In this document: one piece after another, positions 46,829 through 55,125 of the stretch
Numbering within the stretch: the first letter of the stretch is position 1
Layout of the letters: each line of letters opens with the position of its first letter
Source: Methylobacterium sp. Leaf99
GTDB taxonomy: Bacteria > Pseudomonadota > Alphaproteobacteria > Rhizobiales > Beijerinckiaceae
Length of the DNA: 64,000 nucleotides
Assembly: GCF_001422375.1 (NCBI RefSeq)
Contig: NZ_LMMU01000001.1
Coordinates: forward strand, 2,147,553 to 2,211,552
Reading direction: 5' to 3'
Position numbers and translations under genes: made by a program
The notes under the pieces: model-generated
What the model was told of the DNA's origin: nothing
The model's input: the letters and a program-made list of their open reading frames with translations, nothing else
Databases searched by the model: none

Positions 46829-47288
46829 GGTGAACCTACCCGCGTGGGGCTGTTTCTCATACCGGCTGAAAATAAGGCAGGGTACCTCGCGTGGAGAAGA
46901 GGCCCAGGCGGGGTTAAATGGCAGCTCCTGGGAACTCGGACATGGTACCTCGCCGTCAGCAAAGGCCTGGGGTTGGAGGTTCAAGAACGAACTCCGGGGA
47001 AAATGGCTGAGACTTGCGTGTGGGGTACAAAATTCAGAAAGCCCTTAGGATGCTTGCCCCGGGGCGGGGGGTATTTTCAGAAAAACCTCCGGAAATAGGC
47101 AGTAAATCAATTAGTCTTATACAGACAGATTTAGGCTTTAGGCTGTCGCAAATGAGTTATTACAGTCGCTATTAATGCAACTACGCGCATATCGCACTCA
47201 AATACTCAAAACTAGGGAGCGTTTCGCCCTTGTGTAACAATGCCATATGTGCGTATAGCTGTGTTACAAAAACAGAACTGGCTTCCAA
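46829..47288. other. Non-coding region upstream of the resolvase
   Basis: 460 bases. The right part is AT-rich and contains the inverted repeat at 47233-47268. The left part is related to sequence upstream of the second paralogue (around 48390-48520), showing that the duplication includes flanking DNA. No further gene is seen. Confidence 0.45.
47233..47268. promoter_or_regulatory. Spaced inverted repeat upstream of resolvase (possible res/operator site)
   Basis: TGTAACA at 47233 and its reverse complement TGTTACA at 47262 enclose 22 bases that contain atatgtgcgtat. It ends 20 bases before the resolvase start, where a subsite for autoregulation or recombination would be expected. Confidence 0.4.
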
Positions 47289-48026
47289 ATGACGAGCACG
47301 GACTCTGCCATCAATCCCAGGGCTGCTGACGCCAGCGCCGCCGCCGGGCTCCGCCCTTTGATCGCCTATCTGCGCGTTTCAACCGAACGCCAGGGCAAGA
47401 GCGGCCTGGGGCTGGAAGCACAACGGGCTGCCGTTTGCACCTTCGCAGAGGCCCACGGTTACCGCATCACGGGCGAGCATGTCGAAATCGAGACCGGTAA
47501 GGGCAGCGACGCGCTGGCTCGCCGGCCGCACCTCGCCGCGGCACTGGCATCTGCCCGCAAGGCCAAATGCGCGGTGGTGGTGGCGAAACTCGACCGCCTG
47601 TCCCGGAACGTTGCGTTCATCGCCGGCCTGATGGCCCAGCGGGTGCCGTTCGTCGTGGCAGAACTGGGTGAGGATGCCGACCCCTTCATGCTGCACCTGT
47701 ACGCGGCGCTGGCCGAGAAAGAGCGTGCCATGATCGCAGCCCGTACCAGGGCCGCACTGGCCGTCAAACGGGCGCAGGGGGTCAAACTCGGCAATCGCAC
47801 TAATCTGCCGGTGGCAAGCCGGGCGGGAGGCGCCAGCACGGCCCTTGCAGCCGATGCCTTCGCCGCCCGCGTCGTGCCCGTAATCGCGGCTATGCAGACT
47901 GCCGGGGCCACTTCGCTGAGGGCAGTCGCTGCAGCATTGAACGCACGGTGCGTCGAGACCGCCAGGGGCGGCGAGTGGACGGCGGTGCAGGTTGCGCGGG
48001 TGCTGGCCAGGGGCGGCGAGCGATAG
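47289..48026 (+). CDS. Serine recombinase (resolvase/invertase family)
   Basis: A 245-residue site-specific recombinase. The catalytic domain starts at [21 protein letters not shown], where the Ser of RVST is the nucleophile. The later motif [19 protein letters not shown] has the conserved Arg residues, and [15 protein letters not shown] is the long dimerisation helix. The C-terminal 60 residues hold a helix-turn-helix-like part ([26 protein letters not shown]). It may resolve cointegrates or invert DNA, and lies between two paralogous small genes. Confidence 0.9.
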   Translation: MTSTDSAINPRAADASAAAGLRPLIAYLRVSTERQGKSGLGLEAQRAAVCTFAEAHGYRITGEHVEIETGKGSDALARRPHLAAALASARKAKCAVVVAKLDRLSRNVAFIAGLMAQRVPFVVAELGEDADPFMLHLYAALAEKERAMIAARTRAALAVKRAQGVKLGNRTNLPVASRAGGASTALAADAFAARVVPVIAAMQTAGATSLRAVAAALNARCVETARGGEWTAVQVARVLARGGER

Positions 48027-48035
48027 GCTTCCGAA

Positions 48036-48386
48036 TCATGCCTCGGCCGCGTTGGACGCGCCATCCGGTGCCCAATCGACCCATTCGAGGATCCGGGCGG
48101 CAGCCGCGACCCGCACCCTTCCCGGCTTAGTGGCATCGTTCGCGATCCGGCGCATCTGGCGCACTGCCAGCGGTGTCGGAGCGTCCTTGCACGCCGCAAT
48201 GCGCACCTCTGCAGTCCGTACCAATCCATCGATCCGCGCGGCCTTTCGATCGGCTTTCGCTCGGGCCCGTGCCTGATCCTCGCGCCACTGGGCGTCGCGG
48301 GCACGGTCCTGACGAAGCAGTTCATGAAAGCGCTGGGCCGCGTGGATTTTCAGCATGTAGTTTTTGTCGAGCGGGCGCTTTTTCAC
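48036..48386 (-). CDS. Small basic hypothetical protein, paralogue 2
   Basis: A 116-residue protein from the GTG at 48386 with GAGAGG seven bases upstream. The conserved core MLKIHAAQRFHELLRQDRA, then RKAARIDGLVRTAEVRI, then PTPLAVRQMRRIAND is shared with paralogue 1. It has a slightly longer C-terminus (WVDWAPDGASNAAEA). It is convergent with the resolvase, ten bases from its stop. Function is not recognised. Confidence 0.5.
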   Translation of the reverse strand: MKKRPLDKNYMLKIHAAQRFHELLRQDRARDAQWREDQARARAKADRKAARIDGLVRTAEVRIAACKDAPTPLAVRQMRRIANDATKPGRVRVAAAARILEWVDWAPDGASNAAEA

Positions 48387-49097
48387 CTTCAACCTCTCGG
48401 CGGTGAGGGTGGTTTTCGAATGGGTTGGAAGATAGCGCACGGTGCCTCGCGCGGAAAAGAACCCCGGTAGTGGGATTGAACGGCAGGTCCTGGAAGATCG
48501 GAAATGGTTCGGTGGGAGTTTGGAGCCGACTCGGGGCCGCCCTCTGGGGCCCTTTGCATAGGGGCATCAGGTTGCACCCTCTGAGGTTGTATCGGTGGGG
48601 CCTGCTCGGACATGCGGACATGAAGCACCCTGTTTTGGGGTCTGTGCTCTACAAAGACGTCCTCAGCAAACCCTCTGAAATAACGAAAAACATTTATTCG
48701 GTTTTTATTCCAGCTATATCACCTCTTACCAGCACAACTTACTCTCTTCATGTCCACCATGTCCATCATGTCCAAATAGAAGAGAGACATCAGGGAAAAA
48801 CGATTGCTACCAATGGCTTAGGACTTTTGAGGATTTCAGCAAAAATTCGTGCCCTGTGTCCGGAGCCGTGTCCGCATCCGCCCATTCATGTCTGCCTTTT
48901 TGAATGAGAATTTTTATTTATAACTTCCGTGTTGAGTGTTTGTGTGAAACAGCGGACGTTTTGGACATGGATGGACGTGCTCGCCGACCACCACAAACAA
49001 AGCGCATCCGCACAACCTAGAATTTTGAATAAGTTTGGGCGAGACAGGCCTGTAAGCCCGCCACGCCTCGAAGCTAGGCCCGCCGATTAGTTCCTGA
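48387..49097. other. Non-coding region downstream of primase-helicase, with GGACATG repeats
   Basis: 711 bases without a convincing gene between two minus-strand genes. The AT-rich central part contains heptamer repeats described separately. A replication origin for the island is one possibility. Confidence 0.45.
48608..48969. repeat. Iteron-like cluster of GGACATG/CATGTCC heptamers
   Basis: Six copies in 362 bases: GGACATG at 48608, 48616 and 48963, and CATGTCC at 48749, 48758 and 48767. The three central copies repeat with a 9-bp period. About 0.04 copies would be expected by chance in this length. Confidence 0.6.
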
Positions 49098-51953
49098 TCA
49101 GACACGGCGCCGGTTCCGCAACTCGACTACATTGACTGCACCAGCCCTGTCGGTGTCGTCTTCATCATCCCCCGCGATCCGATCGATCACCGGTGCTATA
49201 GGATCAATTCGTACGTCATAGGGCTTAGCCCGCACGCCATCACGCACCGGGTGCCGCTCGCGGTCCTTTTTCAGTAGAGTGGACAACTCTGGCCAAGGCA
49301 TATCTTCGACTGGCATCGTGCGGCCCCCGAGAACGTAGACTGAAGGGGTCCGTTTCCCGCGATATTTCCGGGGCTCGACCTTGCGGGTTTTCTCCCCGAG
49401 ATAATCCAAGGCCTTTCCGCGCATCGGGCCAGCCCCACTGCCAGCCATGGGCCCCACGGGCTTCCCGAGCATGTAGAGATCGCCACCACCGCCCCAATCG
49501 CCGCTCTCGCCCGCCTCGATCCCCGCCACCCAATTTGCCAGGGGTACGATGTCGGCTAGGGTCACGATCCCGCGGCCGGCCTGCGCCAGGGTATCGAGCG
49601 CGACCGCCATGTGGCGTACTGCCGGCACCATGCTCCGATACTGTGCCGACGCCTTCTCGGCTGTGACCGGGGGTGGGGCGTCCGCACGATATTGCCCGAT
49701 CGCACGACCTGCCAGATAATTCCAAATCGCCGCCAGCCGCTCCGGATCCTTCAGGATCGCCCCTAGGCGCACGTAGAATTCCTGATCCGGACGATTGGCC
49801 TGTGTTATGCGGAATCGCACCGGCATTATGCGGCGGTCACGTTCCTCGATTGGAATGACATTTTCATAGTTTGTCGTGGCAATGATGTAGCTGTGGTTTT
49901 CGACCGACTTTGTATCAATGCCCTTTTTCTCTATGTCAATATAATCACCGCCCGATCCCGCATCCACCATTTGCTTAACGGTTGAAATAAGTACTGCAGT
50001 GGTCGCACGGCCCGAACCTTCCGGTAATTCCTTGATTGAGCAGATGCGGCAGCCTTCGATTTTGCCAAAAATGAACCGCAACGCCGCATCGTTCATCAAT
50101 TTCGCACCATCCACTCGGCTTTTGACGTGATCCCCGGTGCCATCGAACAGCGCGATCAGACTTTCCGCGAACAGGGATTTTCCGACCCCTGGTTCACCTT
50201 CGATTACCAGCATGTGTCCTGGCCGCTTACCAGTCTGCACCATGTAGGCAAAGGTATCGAGCAGATATTCCGTAACCGGCCCATCCCCGAAACCGCGACG
50301 GATGAAGTCAAGAAAATGCTCTGTGTCAACCTTCGCCTGGGCAAAATTGCGCCGGGGCTTGTCAGCGGCGTTCTGCGCCTGCGACCGCTGCCGCACATTC
50401 AATGCCCCGTCCGGGTTGTCGCGCGCGTCATACCGCTCAACCACTTCGCCATAATCGAACCTCGGGTTCCGAATTTCCCGAGTGAAGAACGCAAACGGAT
50501 AGGCGTTCTCTAAATCCCGGAGAAAGACAGGCAGGCCGATTTTCTTTTCGCTGTAGGCAACGTGCATTTCCTGTAGCAATTGGGGGTCAGGGTCCGGTGT
50601 TAGCTTCGCCCACCAATCCGTGGCACTCCAAACACGCTCTGGGTGCGCGCGCAGCCGCATCGGCTGGCGAATATTGCGTGAGGCCCCACCCGTAGAAGTG
50701 CCCATGTGCTGGAAAACATAGGCTTTAGCTGCACGGGAGAGCAACTGCCCATTTTCCTTGGCCTTCGCAGCCCTCTCGACAGACTTGTGAACATCAATTT
50801 CCGGTGAGGTGTCCGCACAGCCGTCATCCACGAAATCGATGCCGTCGAGATCACGCACCCCGAAGGCACGGAGAAGTCGGGGCAGGTGTTCTTGCGACAG
50901 ACGCACACCCTTACGCAGGCTGTCCCAAGCATTATCGAAATAGTCGTCGTCGCAATAGCCGCCGCTGCTTCCGACAGCCCAGCCCCGCACTTCTTCTTCC
51001 CACTCTTGATCCAGGGCATTGCAGCCCAGTGCGGCACGGATCGAAGCGAGAGCCCCAATAAACACATCGCGCGAACCGAAATTTTCCTCTGTGTTCGGCA
51101 TCTTCCACAGCGCGTCGATGATTTTCTTTGGCGATGTGATCGGCTCATTGCGGTTGTAGTCGTGCAGTTTGCCGCCGCCGACACCGTGCCACCCTCTACC
51201 GGACGTGTGCACCACCTCACCCCCGGCCGCCTCCACCAGTTCCACTAGGCGGCGCAGGAAACGGTCGATATCGGCATTCGTGATCGAGTGCAGTCGGCCG
51301 TCACGGTGCATCTTGGCAAGGTCGCGATCCGGAGACCAATGGTAGGCGTCGCCGCTCGGGTGGGTGCCAGAAATGAGGTATTGCGTTCCGTAGCCTTGGA
51401 TATCGACCCCGTGTCGCGCAGGTGCGCTCGCGTCCTCACCGGACATTCGGATTTTAAGGCGTCGCGGTTCAACGCACTGGTTTATGTCTCGAAAGTAGTC
51501 ACAGCGGAAAGCGTAGGTCCGGCTCAGGCTGTCGCCCCGAAGGCGTTCCGCGTATCCGCCGCCACTGCCTAAGGTGTCGATGAAAGCAGTCTCGGCGAGC
51601 CGGAAAAAGGCTTCTGAGTCCGCATCCACGTCGATCCCAGGAAGCACCCGTCCCAGAACCCCGACGTTGCCCGTGGGCCAATCCAACGCTTCTGTGATGG
51701 TGCACTTGTCGAGACCTTCCGAGACGGCGGGAGGACTGCCCCCGAGACCCGTCCATTCACCCCGGCGCGCATCGAACCGACCGGGCACCTTGCCCAAACT
51801 TTTACGATTGCGCGCGAGGCTGGAATTCTCGACGACTCGAGCACCGGGCGGTGCGACCGGTACCAGCGCACGAGCGGTGATCCCTGCCTCGATGAATGGC
51901 CGGCACGCCTCGTCGAACGTGAGGGCGGGCGTTGACTTGTTATCAGCAAACAT
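49098..51953 (-). CDS. Primase-helicase of a phage/satellite replication module (DUF5906-like)
   Basis: A 951-residue protein. The N-terminal 260 residues look like a primase-polymerase domain (GVLGRVLPGIDVDADSE with a DxD metal pair; GVDIQGYGTQYLISGTHPSG). The middle is a linker region. Residues about 560-800 form a superfamily 3-like helicase with Walker A EGEPGVGKSLFA, a second motif around CRICSIKELPEG, and sensor region SYIIATTNYENVIPIEERDRRIMPVRF. It would unwind and prime the island's replication origin. A short inverted repeat (ACAGG/CCTGT, 51955-51969) overlaps its translation start and may be an operator. Confidence 0.85.
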   Translation of the reverse strand: MFADNKSTPALTFDEACRPFIEAGITARALVPVAPPGARVVENSSLARNRKSLGKVPGRFDARRGEWTGLGGSPPAVSEGLDKCTITEALDWPTGNVGVLGRVLPGIDVDADSEAFFRLAETAFIDTLGSGGGYAERLRGDSLSRTYAFRCDYFRDINQCVEPRRLKIRMSGEDASAPARHGVDIQGYGTQYLISGTHPSGDAYHWSPDRDLAKMHRDGRLHSITNADIDRFLRRLVELVEAAGGEVVHTSGRGWHGVGGGKLHDYNRNEPITSPKKIIDALWKMPNTEENFGSRDVFIGALASIRAALGCNALDQEWEEEVRGWAVGSSGGYCDDDYFDNAWDSLRKGVRLSQEHLPRLLRAFGVRDLDGIDFVDDGCADTSPEIDVHKSVERAAKAKENGQLLSRAAKAYVFQHMGTSTGGASRNIRQPMRLRAHPERVWSATDWWAKLTPDPDPQLLQEMHVAYSEKKIGLPVFLRDLENAYPFAFFTREIRNPRFDYGEVVERYDARDNPDGALNVRQRSQAQNAADKPRRNFAQAKVDTEHFLDFIRRGFGDGPVTEYLLDTFAYMVQTGKRPGHMLVIEGEPGVGKSLFAESLIALFDGTGDHVKSRVDGAKLMNDAALRFIFGKIEGCRICSIKELPEGSGRATTAVLISTVKQMVDAGSGGDYIDIEKKGIDTKSVENHSYIIATTNYENVIPIEERDRRIMPVRFRITQANRPDQEFYVRLGAILKDPERLAAIWNYLAGRAIGQYRADAPPPVTAEKASAQYRSMVPAVRHMAVALDTLAQAGRGIVTLADIVPLANWVAGIEAGESGDWGGGGDLYMLGKPVGPMAGSGAGPMRGKALDYLGEKTRKVEPRKYRGKRTPSVYVLGGRTMPVEDMPWPELSTLLKKDRERHPVRDGVRAKPYDVRIDPIAPVIDRIAGDDEDDTDRAGAVNVVELRNRRRV

Positions 51954-52041
51954 TACAGGTTTTTCCTGTCAATTAGATAAATTGGCCCGTCGCCTTCTCA
52001 CGAGGTCCGGGCCATTTCTATTTGAAGCGTCTCAGCACGCC

Positions 52042-52230
52042 CTACCGCTCATCTTCCCAGATGCTCCGGCGTTCACTTGCGGCTAGTTGATTGCGTATGC
52101 TTCGAGCATCGCTTCGGTATTCCTCAGCCCACTTGCGCTTGATTTGGTAGAAATTTTCGCCCGCGTTCGCGCATCTGCAATCGGCCGCGAGGTTACAACT
52201 GCCCTCGTCTTCGGCACCCCAAATGCGCAT
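52042..52230 (-). CDS. Small hypothetical protein
   Basis: A 62-residue charged protein (MRIWGAEDEGSCNLAADCRC...) with three cysteines near the N-terminus that could bind a metal. TAGGAG lies five bases upstream of the ATG, which is six bases after the stop of the preceding gene, so it is probably translated in the same operon. Family is not recognised. Confidence 0.5.
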   Translation of the reverse strand: MRIWGAEDEGSCNLAADCRCANAGENFYQIKRKWAEEYRSDARSIRNQLAASERRSIWEDER

Positions 52231-52236
52231 GTGCTC

Positions 52237-52851
52237 CTACGGACGGGAGTGCTGCCAGAGTTGCGCCTCCCGATAGAACCGCGGAGCGCCGGCGGGCAGG
52301 TTGACCCGCTTGCCAGTCCAAAGATGCTTTCGTTTGTGCATTACTCGCGCGACCGCCTCGTCTAGATCGGCGTCAGTGTCGAAAGGGCACGGAGACCGGA
52401 GGATTGCGATCGGATCTCTGCAAACGGCTCTGAACTCAGCTGCCAGTAGGAGTTTGCTCCGCATTTCCAGCACGCAGCCTTCCACGCAGTGGTGAAATGC
52501 CCGCTGTCGTTGCCAGCCACCGAGAGATGGCGCACCCGGTTGGATACAGGCTTCGCTATCCTCTGCGACAGCCACGAACTCGTAATATGGATCGATGCCG
52601 TGAAGTTCTTGGTCCCGGAACAGTTTGTCGTGATCTACGTAGCGCTGTTCACGATTCAAAAGAAAATTGTTCAGTTCGCGCTCTGAATTGAAGCACGTTT
52701 CAAAGGGGTACGTCTCGCCCGGATCCGGCCGGCGCGGGTTGAACCAACCGCGGCTGACATTCTCCAACGCGACAATTGGATTTCTAATATCGCATGCTCG
52801 TTCGCCTTCACGTCGCAGGAAGTGAGGGCGGTATGAATTGGAGTTTTTCAT
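52237..52851 (-). CDS. Hypothetical protein of the island replication module
   Basis: A 204-residue soluble protein starting MKNSNSYRPHFLRREGERAC. It has six or so cysteines (CVEGCVLEMRS, FRAVCRDPIAI) and many aromatic and charged residues, and no domain that I recognise. It lies between the AlpA-like regulator and the small gene ahead of the primase, all on the minus strand. Confidence 0.6.
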   Translation of the reverse strand: MKNSNSYRPHFLRREGERACDIRNPIVALENVSRGWFNPRRPDPGETYPFETCFNSERELNNFLLNREQRYVDHDKLFRDQELHGIDPYYEFVAVAEDSEACIQPGAPSLGGWQRQRAFHHCVEGCVLEMRSKLLLAAEFRAVCRDPIAILRSPCPFDTDADLDEAVARVMHKRKHLWTGKRVNLPAGAPRFYREAQLWQHSRP

Positions 52852-53011
52852 TTGTGCTTTCTTTCTTTCTCTCGATCGCGGCGTTCATCAGTGCAGCCTC
52901 TTCCGCTCTTGGGATTTCCGATCTTTGGGAACTCTAATGCCCAATCAGGCCAGCACTGGACGCAATCGGCGACGTTCAGTGGGTGCGTGATCGGTTGGGG
53001 GTGCCGCTCTG

Positions 53012-53248
53012 TCAGCCAGTGCGAACAGTTCGCCCCTCACAGAAGTCCATAAGTGCACCAACCCGCCAGCCGAGCTTGCGTGCGCTCAGCCTGATTGGTG
53101 CAGGGGTTTTGCCGGCCCGTGCCAGCCGCCGCCAGTGCTCCCTAGAGAGGTTGCAGAAGGCGGCTGCCTCACCGGAGCCTACCACGCGACTGCGGGCGAT
53201 CTGTAGAGCACCCTCCGCGTCGGAGTGCTGGAGAATGTAGCTTGACAT
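53012..53248 (-). CDS. AlpA-like helix-turn-helix regulator/excisionase
   Basis: A 78-residue protein. Residues about 25-70 (GSGEAAAFCNLSREHWRRLARAG then PAPIRLSARKLGWRVGALMDFCEG) match the MerR/AlpA winged-helix pattern used by prophage and satellite regulators and excisionases. In P4-like elements AlpA controls excision of the integrated DNA. Its position between integrase and replication genes fits that role. Confidence 0.8.
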   Translation of the reverse strand: MSSYILQHSDAEGALQIARSRVVGSGEAAAFCNLSREHWRRLARAGKTPAPIRLSARKLGWRVGALMDFCEGRTVRTG

Positions 53249-53421
53249 GACTTGACGGTCTCCATGTAGACATAACGCTACTTAGGGTACGTCTCATAAC
53301 GCTACTGTCAAGACTACAATCGAAAGTCCTATTTTATGATTGTGGACTGAATTTCGGAAATTCATATGCGCAATAATTGAATATTTTCGAAAATACCCGG
53401 CGTCGAATTTCTAGGGTAGTT

Positions 53422-54588
53422 TCATTTTACAAGCGCGAGCAAGTGCTCAGCCCAATGCGCAAGGGCAGCCCGTTTTTCCGTGGCATACGCCGCGCGATTA
53501 TAAACTCCCGCAACGCCGGATTTCGCGGGGCCTGTCACATGATTTACGACCGCCTCAACCACGTGCGGCAAAACTCCAATTTCATTCATTCCGGTGACGA
53601 CAGTGCGCCTGATGTCGTGCAGTCGCCACGGTGACATTTTGATTTTGGAATTGTCTCGAATGCGCCCGTCCATGCTGGCCTTCGCGCGAGACCACCCCTG
53701 AAACGCACCTTCTCCCTCCCCAAAAACGAGGTCCCGCCCCTCGCGCTGCGGCACGCCCTGGATTATTGCCAAAGCCGCGTCGGACAGCGGAATGTCGTGG
53801 GGCAACCGGTTTTTGGTGCGGGACGCGGGCAACCGCCAAACCGCCGGCTCAATCTCCGACCAACGCATCGCGCCGACTTCCTCGCGCCGTTGACCGGTGA
53901 GGAAGAGCAACCGCACGATCCGCCCGTAATCGTCATCGCCGCACGCGCTCCAAATCGCTGCGATTTCTTTTTCAGTCAGAACACGGTCTCGGCTGATTTC
54001 TTCTGCCGCCTTACCGGTGGCGATCACGGGGTTCGCCTCGACTTGCCCTTGCCGCATTGCCCACGTGAACAGTGCTGACAGCGTGGCACGCGCCCGGTTG
54101 GCAGCGAATGGCCCCCGTGACACGGCGATCTCGCCCAGCCGCTCCGCGATGTCACGCCGTGTCAAGACGTGTATCGGGATCTCTTTCAGCGGTGCCCAAT
54201 GCTGCGCGAGATGCCGCTCGACCTCCTCGAAACTGCGCGGTCGCAAGCGTGAACGGGCATGGGCCAGGTAATTTGTGGAGACGGTGCCAAGGGTCATTGC
54301 CGCGCGAACCCGAGCGGCAGCCTTTTCTGCCTGCGGATCGGCGCCGAGATGCACCGATGCCAGCACTGTTTTGGCACGGTCTCTTGCATCGTCAGCGCTC
54401 AGTGCCTCGGGGGTGCCAAAGCTTATTCGTCGCTGTTTCAACCCGACCCGATATTGCGCGATCCAAGTGCGCTTGCCGCCGGCACGAATGCGCAAGCCAA
54501 AGCCCGGCAATGTGTCATCGAAAAAGATGGCCTCGCTCCGCCCCTCCGGCAGAGTCAGCCGCGCGACGCTCGATCGGGTCAGACGCAT
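53422..54588 (-). CDS. int: Tyrosine integrase of the tRNA-Arg island
   Basis: A 388-residue P4-type integrase. An N-terminal arm-binding DUF4102-like domain (LTLPEGRSEAIFFDDTLPGFGLRI) precedes a SAM-like core-binding domain, then the catalytic domain. Its catalytic residues are visible as Arg in LFLTGQRREEVGAMRW, His-x-x-Arg in WRLHDIRRTVVTGM, His in VVNHVTG and the nucleophile Tyr in GVYNRAAYATEK. The ATG at 54588 (MRLTRSSVARL) is used; an upstream start at 54657 would run through the arm sites. attR is 198 bases from the start. Confidence 0.93.
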   Translation of the reverse strand: MRLTRSSVARLTLPEGRSEAIFFDDTLPGFGLRIRAGGKRTWIAQYRVGLKQRRISFGTPEALSADDARDRAKTVLASVHLGADPQAEKAAARVRAAMTLGTVSTNYLAHARSRLRPRSFEEVERHLAQHWAPLKEIPIHVLTRRDIAERLGEIAVSRGPFAANRARATLSALFTWAMRQGQVEANPVIATGKAAEEISRDRVLTEKEIAAIWSACGDDDYGRIVRLLFLTGQRREEVGAMRWSEIEPAVWRLPASRTKNRLPHDIPLSDAALAIIQGVPQREGRDLVFGEGEGAFQGWSRAKASMDGRIRDNSKIKMSPWRLHDIRRTVVTGMNEIGVLPHVVEAVVNHVTGPAKSGVAGVYNRAAYATEKRAALAHWAEHLLALVK

Positions 54589-54637
54589 GGTGCACCTATT
54601 CTCAGTGCGGGGGCCACGGCGCCGAACGATGCCGGCT

Positions 54638-54758
54638 GGGAAGCGACTGGGAAGCACATGGGAAGCGACATCCTGCCCCGTTACGCCGTATTACGTCGGC
54701 ATCGGACTGAGGGTATTGCAGCTAAATCATTGGCGAGCAACATCCTAAGATGCTTCCC
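54638..54758. promoter_or_regulatory. Putative integrase arm sites, right end
   Basis: Three direct GGGAAGC copies start at 54638, 54649 and 54660 (11-bp spacing), and one inverted GCTTCCC lies at 54752-54758. They are placed between the integrase start and attR, as for lambda-type arm sites. Confidence 0.6.
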
Positions 54759-54785
54759 AATGTCTTATGTTGTCGCTAAACTTCT

Positions 54786-54832
54786 GACTACGAATCTGGG
54801 GGTCAGAGGTTCGAATCCTTTCGGGCGCGCCA
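54786..54832 (+). other. attR: 47-bp direct repeat, right end of genomic island
   Basis: Identical to the 3' part of tRNA-Arg at 33616-33662, beginning in the anticodon stem and ending with CCA. It lacks the 5' half, so it is not a tRNA gene. Confidence 0.92.
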
Positions 54833-55035
54833 ACACTTAGCTTTGGTTTCACGATCGGCGGGAACGACCCGAGGGTCACGCCGAACGGACCGGCGCACCG
54901 GGTCGCAGCATCATTTCCCTAGGTCGATCGTTCGATCCGGCGCATGGTCGGCGGCGATCCGTTGGACCACGGACCTCCCACGCTCGCCGTGAGCGCCTGA
55001 AGTGGAGCGAGCTTGCTCTCCCCCAAGGCGCCCCC

Positions 55036-55125
55036 ATGCTCGAGATCGCCCTGCTCGCCGGTATCATCCTCGTGGGAGCGACCATTTCCGGGCTCGGAAT
55101 CCTGTACGTCCTCCGCCAGGCGTGA
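55036..55125 (+). CDS. Possible 29-residue single-span membrane protein
   Basis: The ORF MLEIALLAGIILVGATISGL...VLRQA consists of one hydrophobic helix with a short polar end, which is the usual look of bacterial small membrane proteins. The ribosome binding site (aagg, about 14 bases upstream) is weak. Lengthy open frames overlapping it are Arg/Pro-rich and implausible. Confidence 0.35.
   Translation: MLEIALLAGIILVGATISGLGILYVLRQA

Larger units (their letters stand above)
33663..54832. mobile_element. 21.2-kb tRNA-Arg genomic island with restriction cargo and satellite-like replication module
   Basis: It is bounded by the 47-bp repeats and carries a tyrosine integrase at the right end. In order it contains a decayed gene, two insertion sequence remnants, an McrBC pair, a methyltransferase-helicase-GIY-YIG operon, a resolvase with duplicated flanking genes, a primase-helicase, small proteins and an AlpA-like regulator. 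Base composition is lower and more variable than in the core. Phage structural, packaging and lysis genes are absent, and so are conjugation genes. The layout resembles phage satellites or cryptic integrative elements. Confidence 0.9.
54589..55035. other. Right island boundary and flanking spacer
   Basis: It holds the right-hand arm sites (54638-54666, 54752-54758), attR (54786-54832) and then GC-rich core sequence. No gene is evident up to the small ORF at 55036. Confidence 0.5.

Noticed and set aside
48749..48774. Three 9-bp repeats as a mini-CRISPR
   Set aside because: The unit is too short and spacer-free; treated as iteron-like instead.
52852..53011. Small minus-strand frame with GANCSHWLTERH and DCVQCWPDW between the AlpA-like and the 204-residue genes
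   Set aside because: It has protein-like Cys/His spacing, but no ATG, GTG or TTG start in frame after the preceding stop; could be real only with a CTG start or a sequence error.
54786..54832. Second tRNA-Arg gene
   Set aside because: Only the 3' part from the anticodon stem is present, with no acceptor 5' strand or D-arm; it is an attachment site copy.
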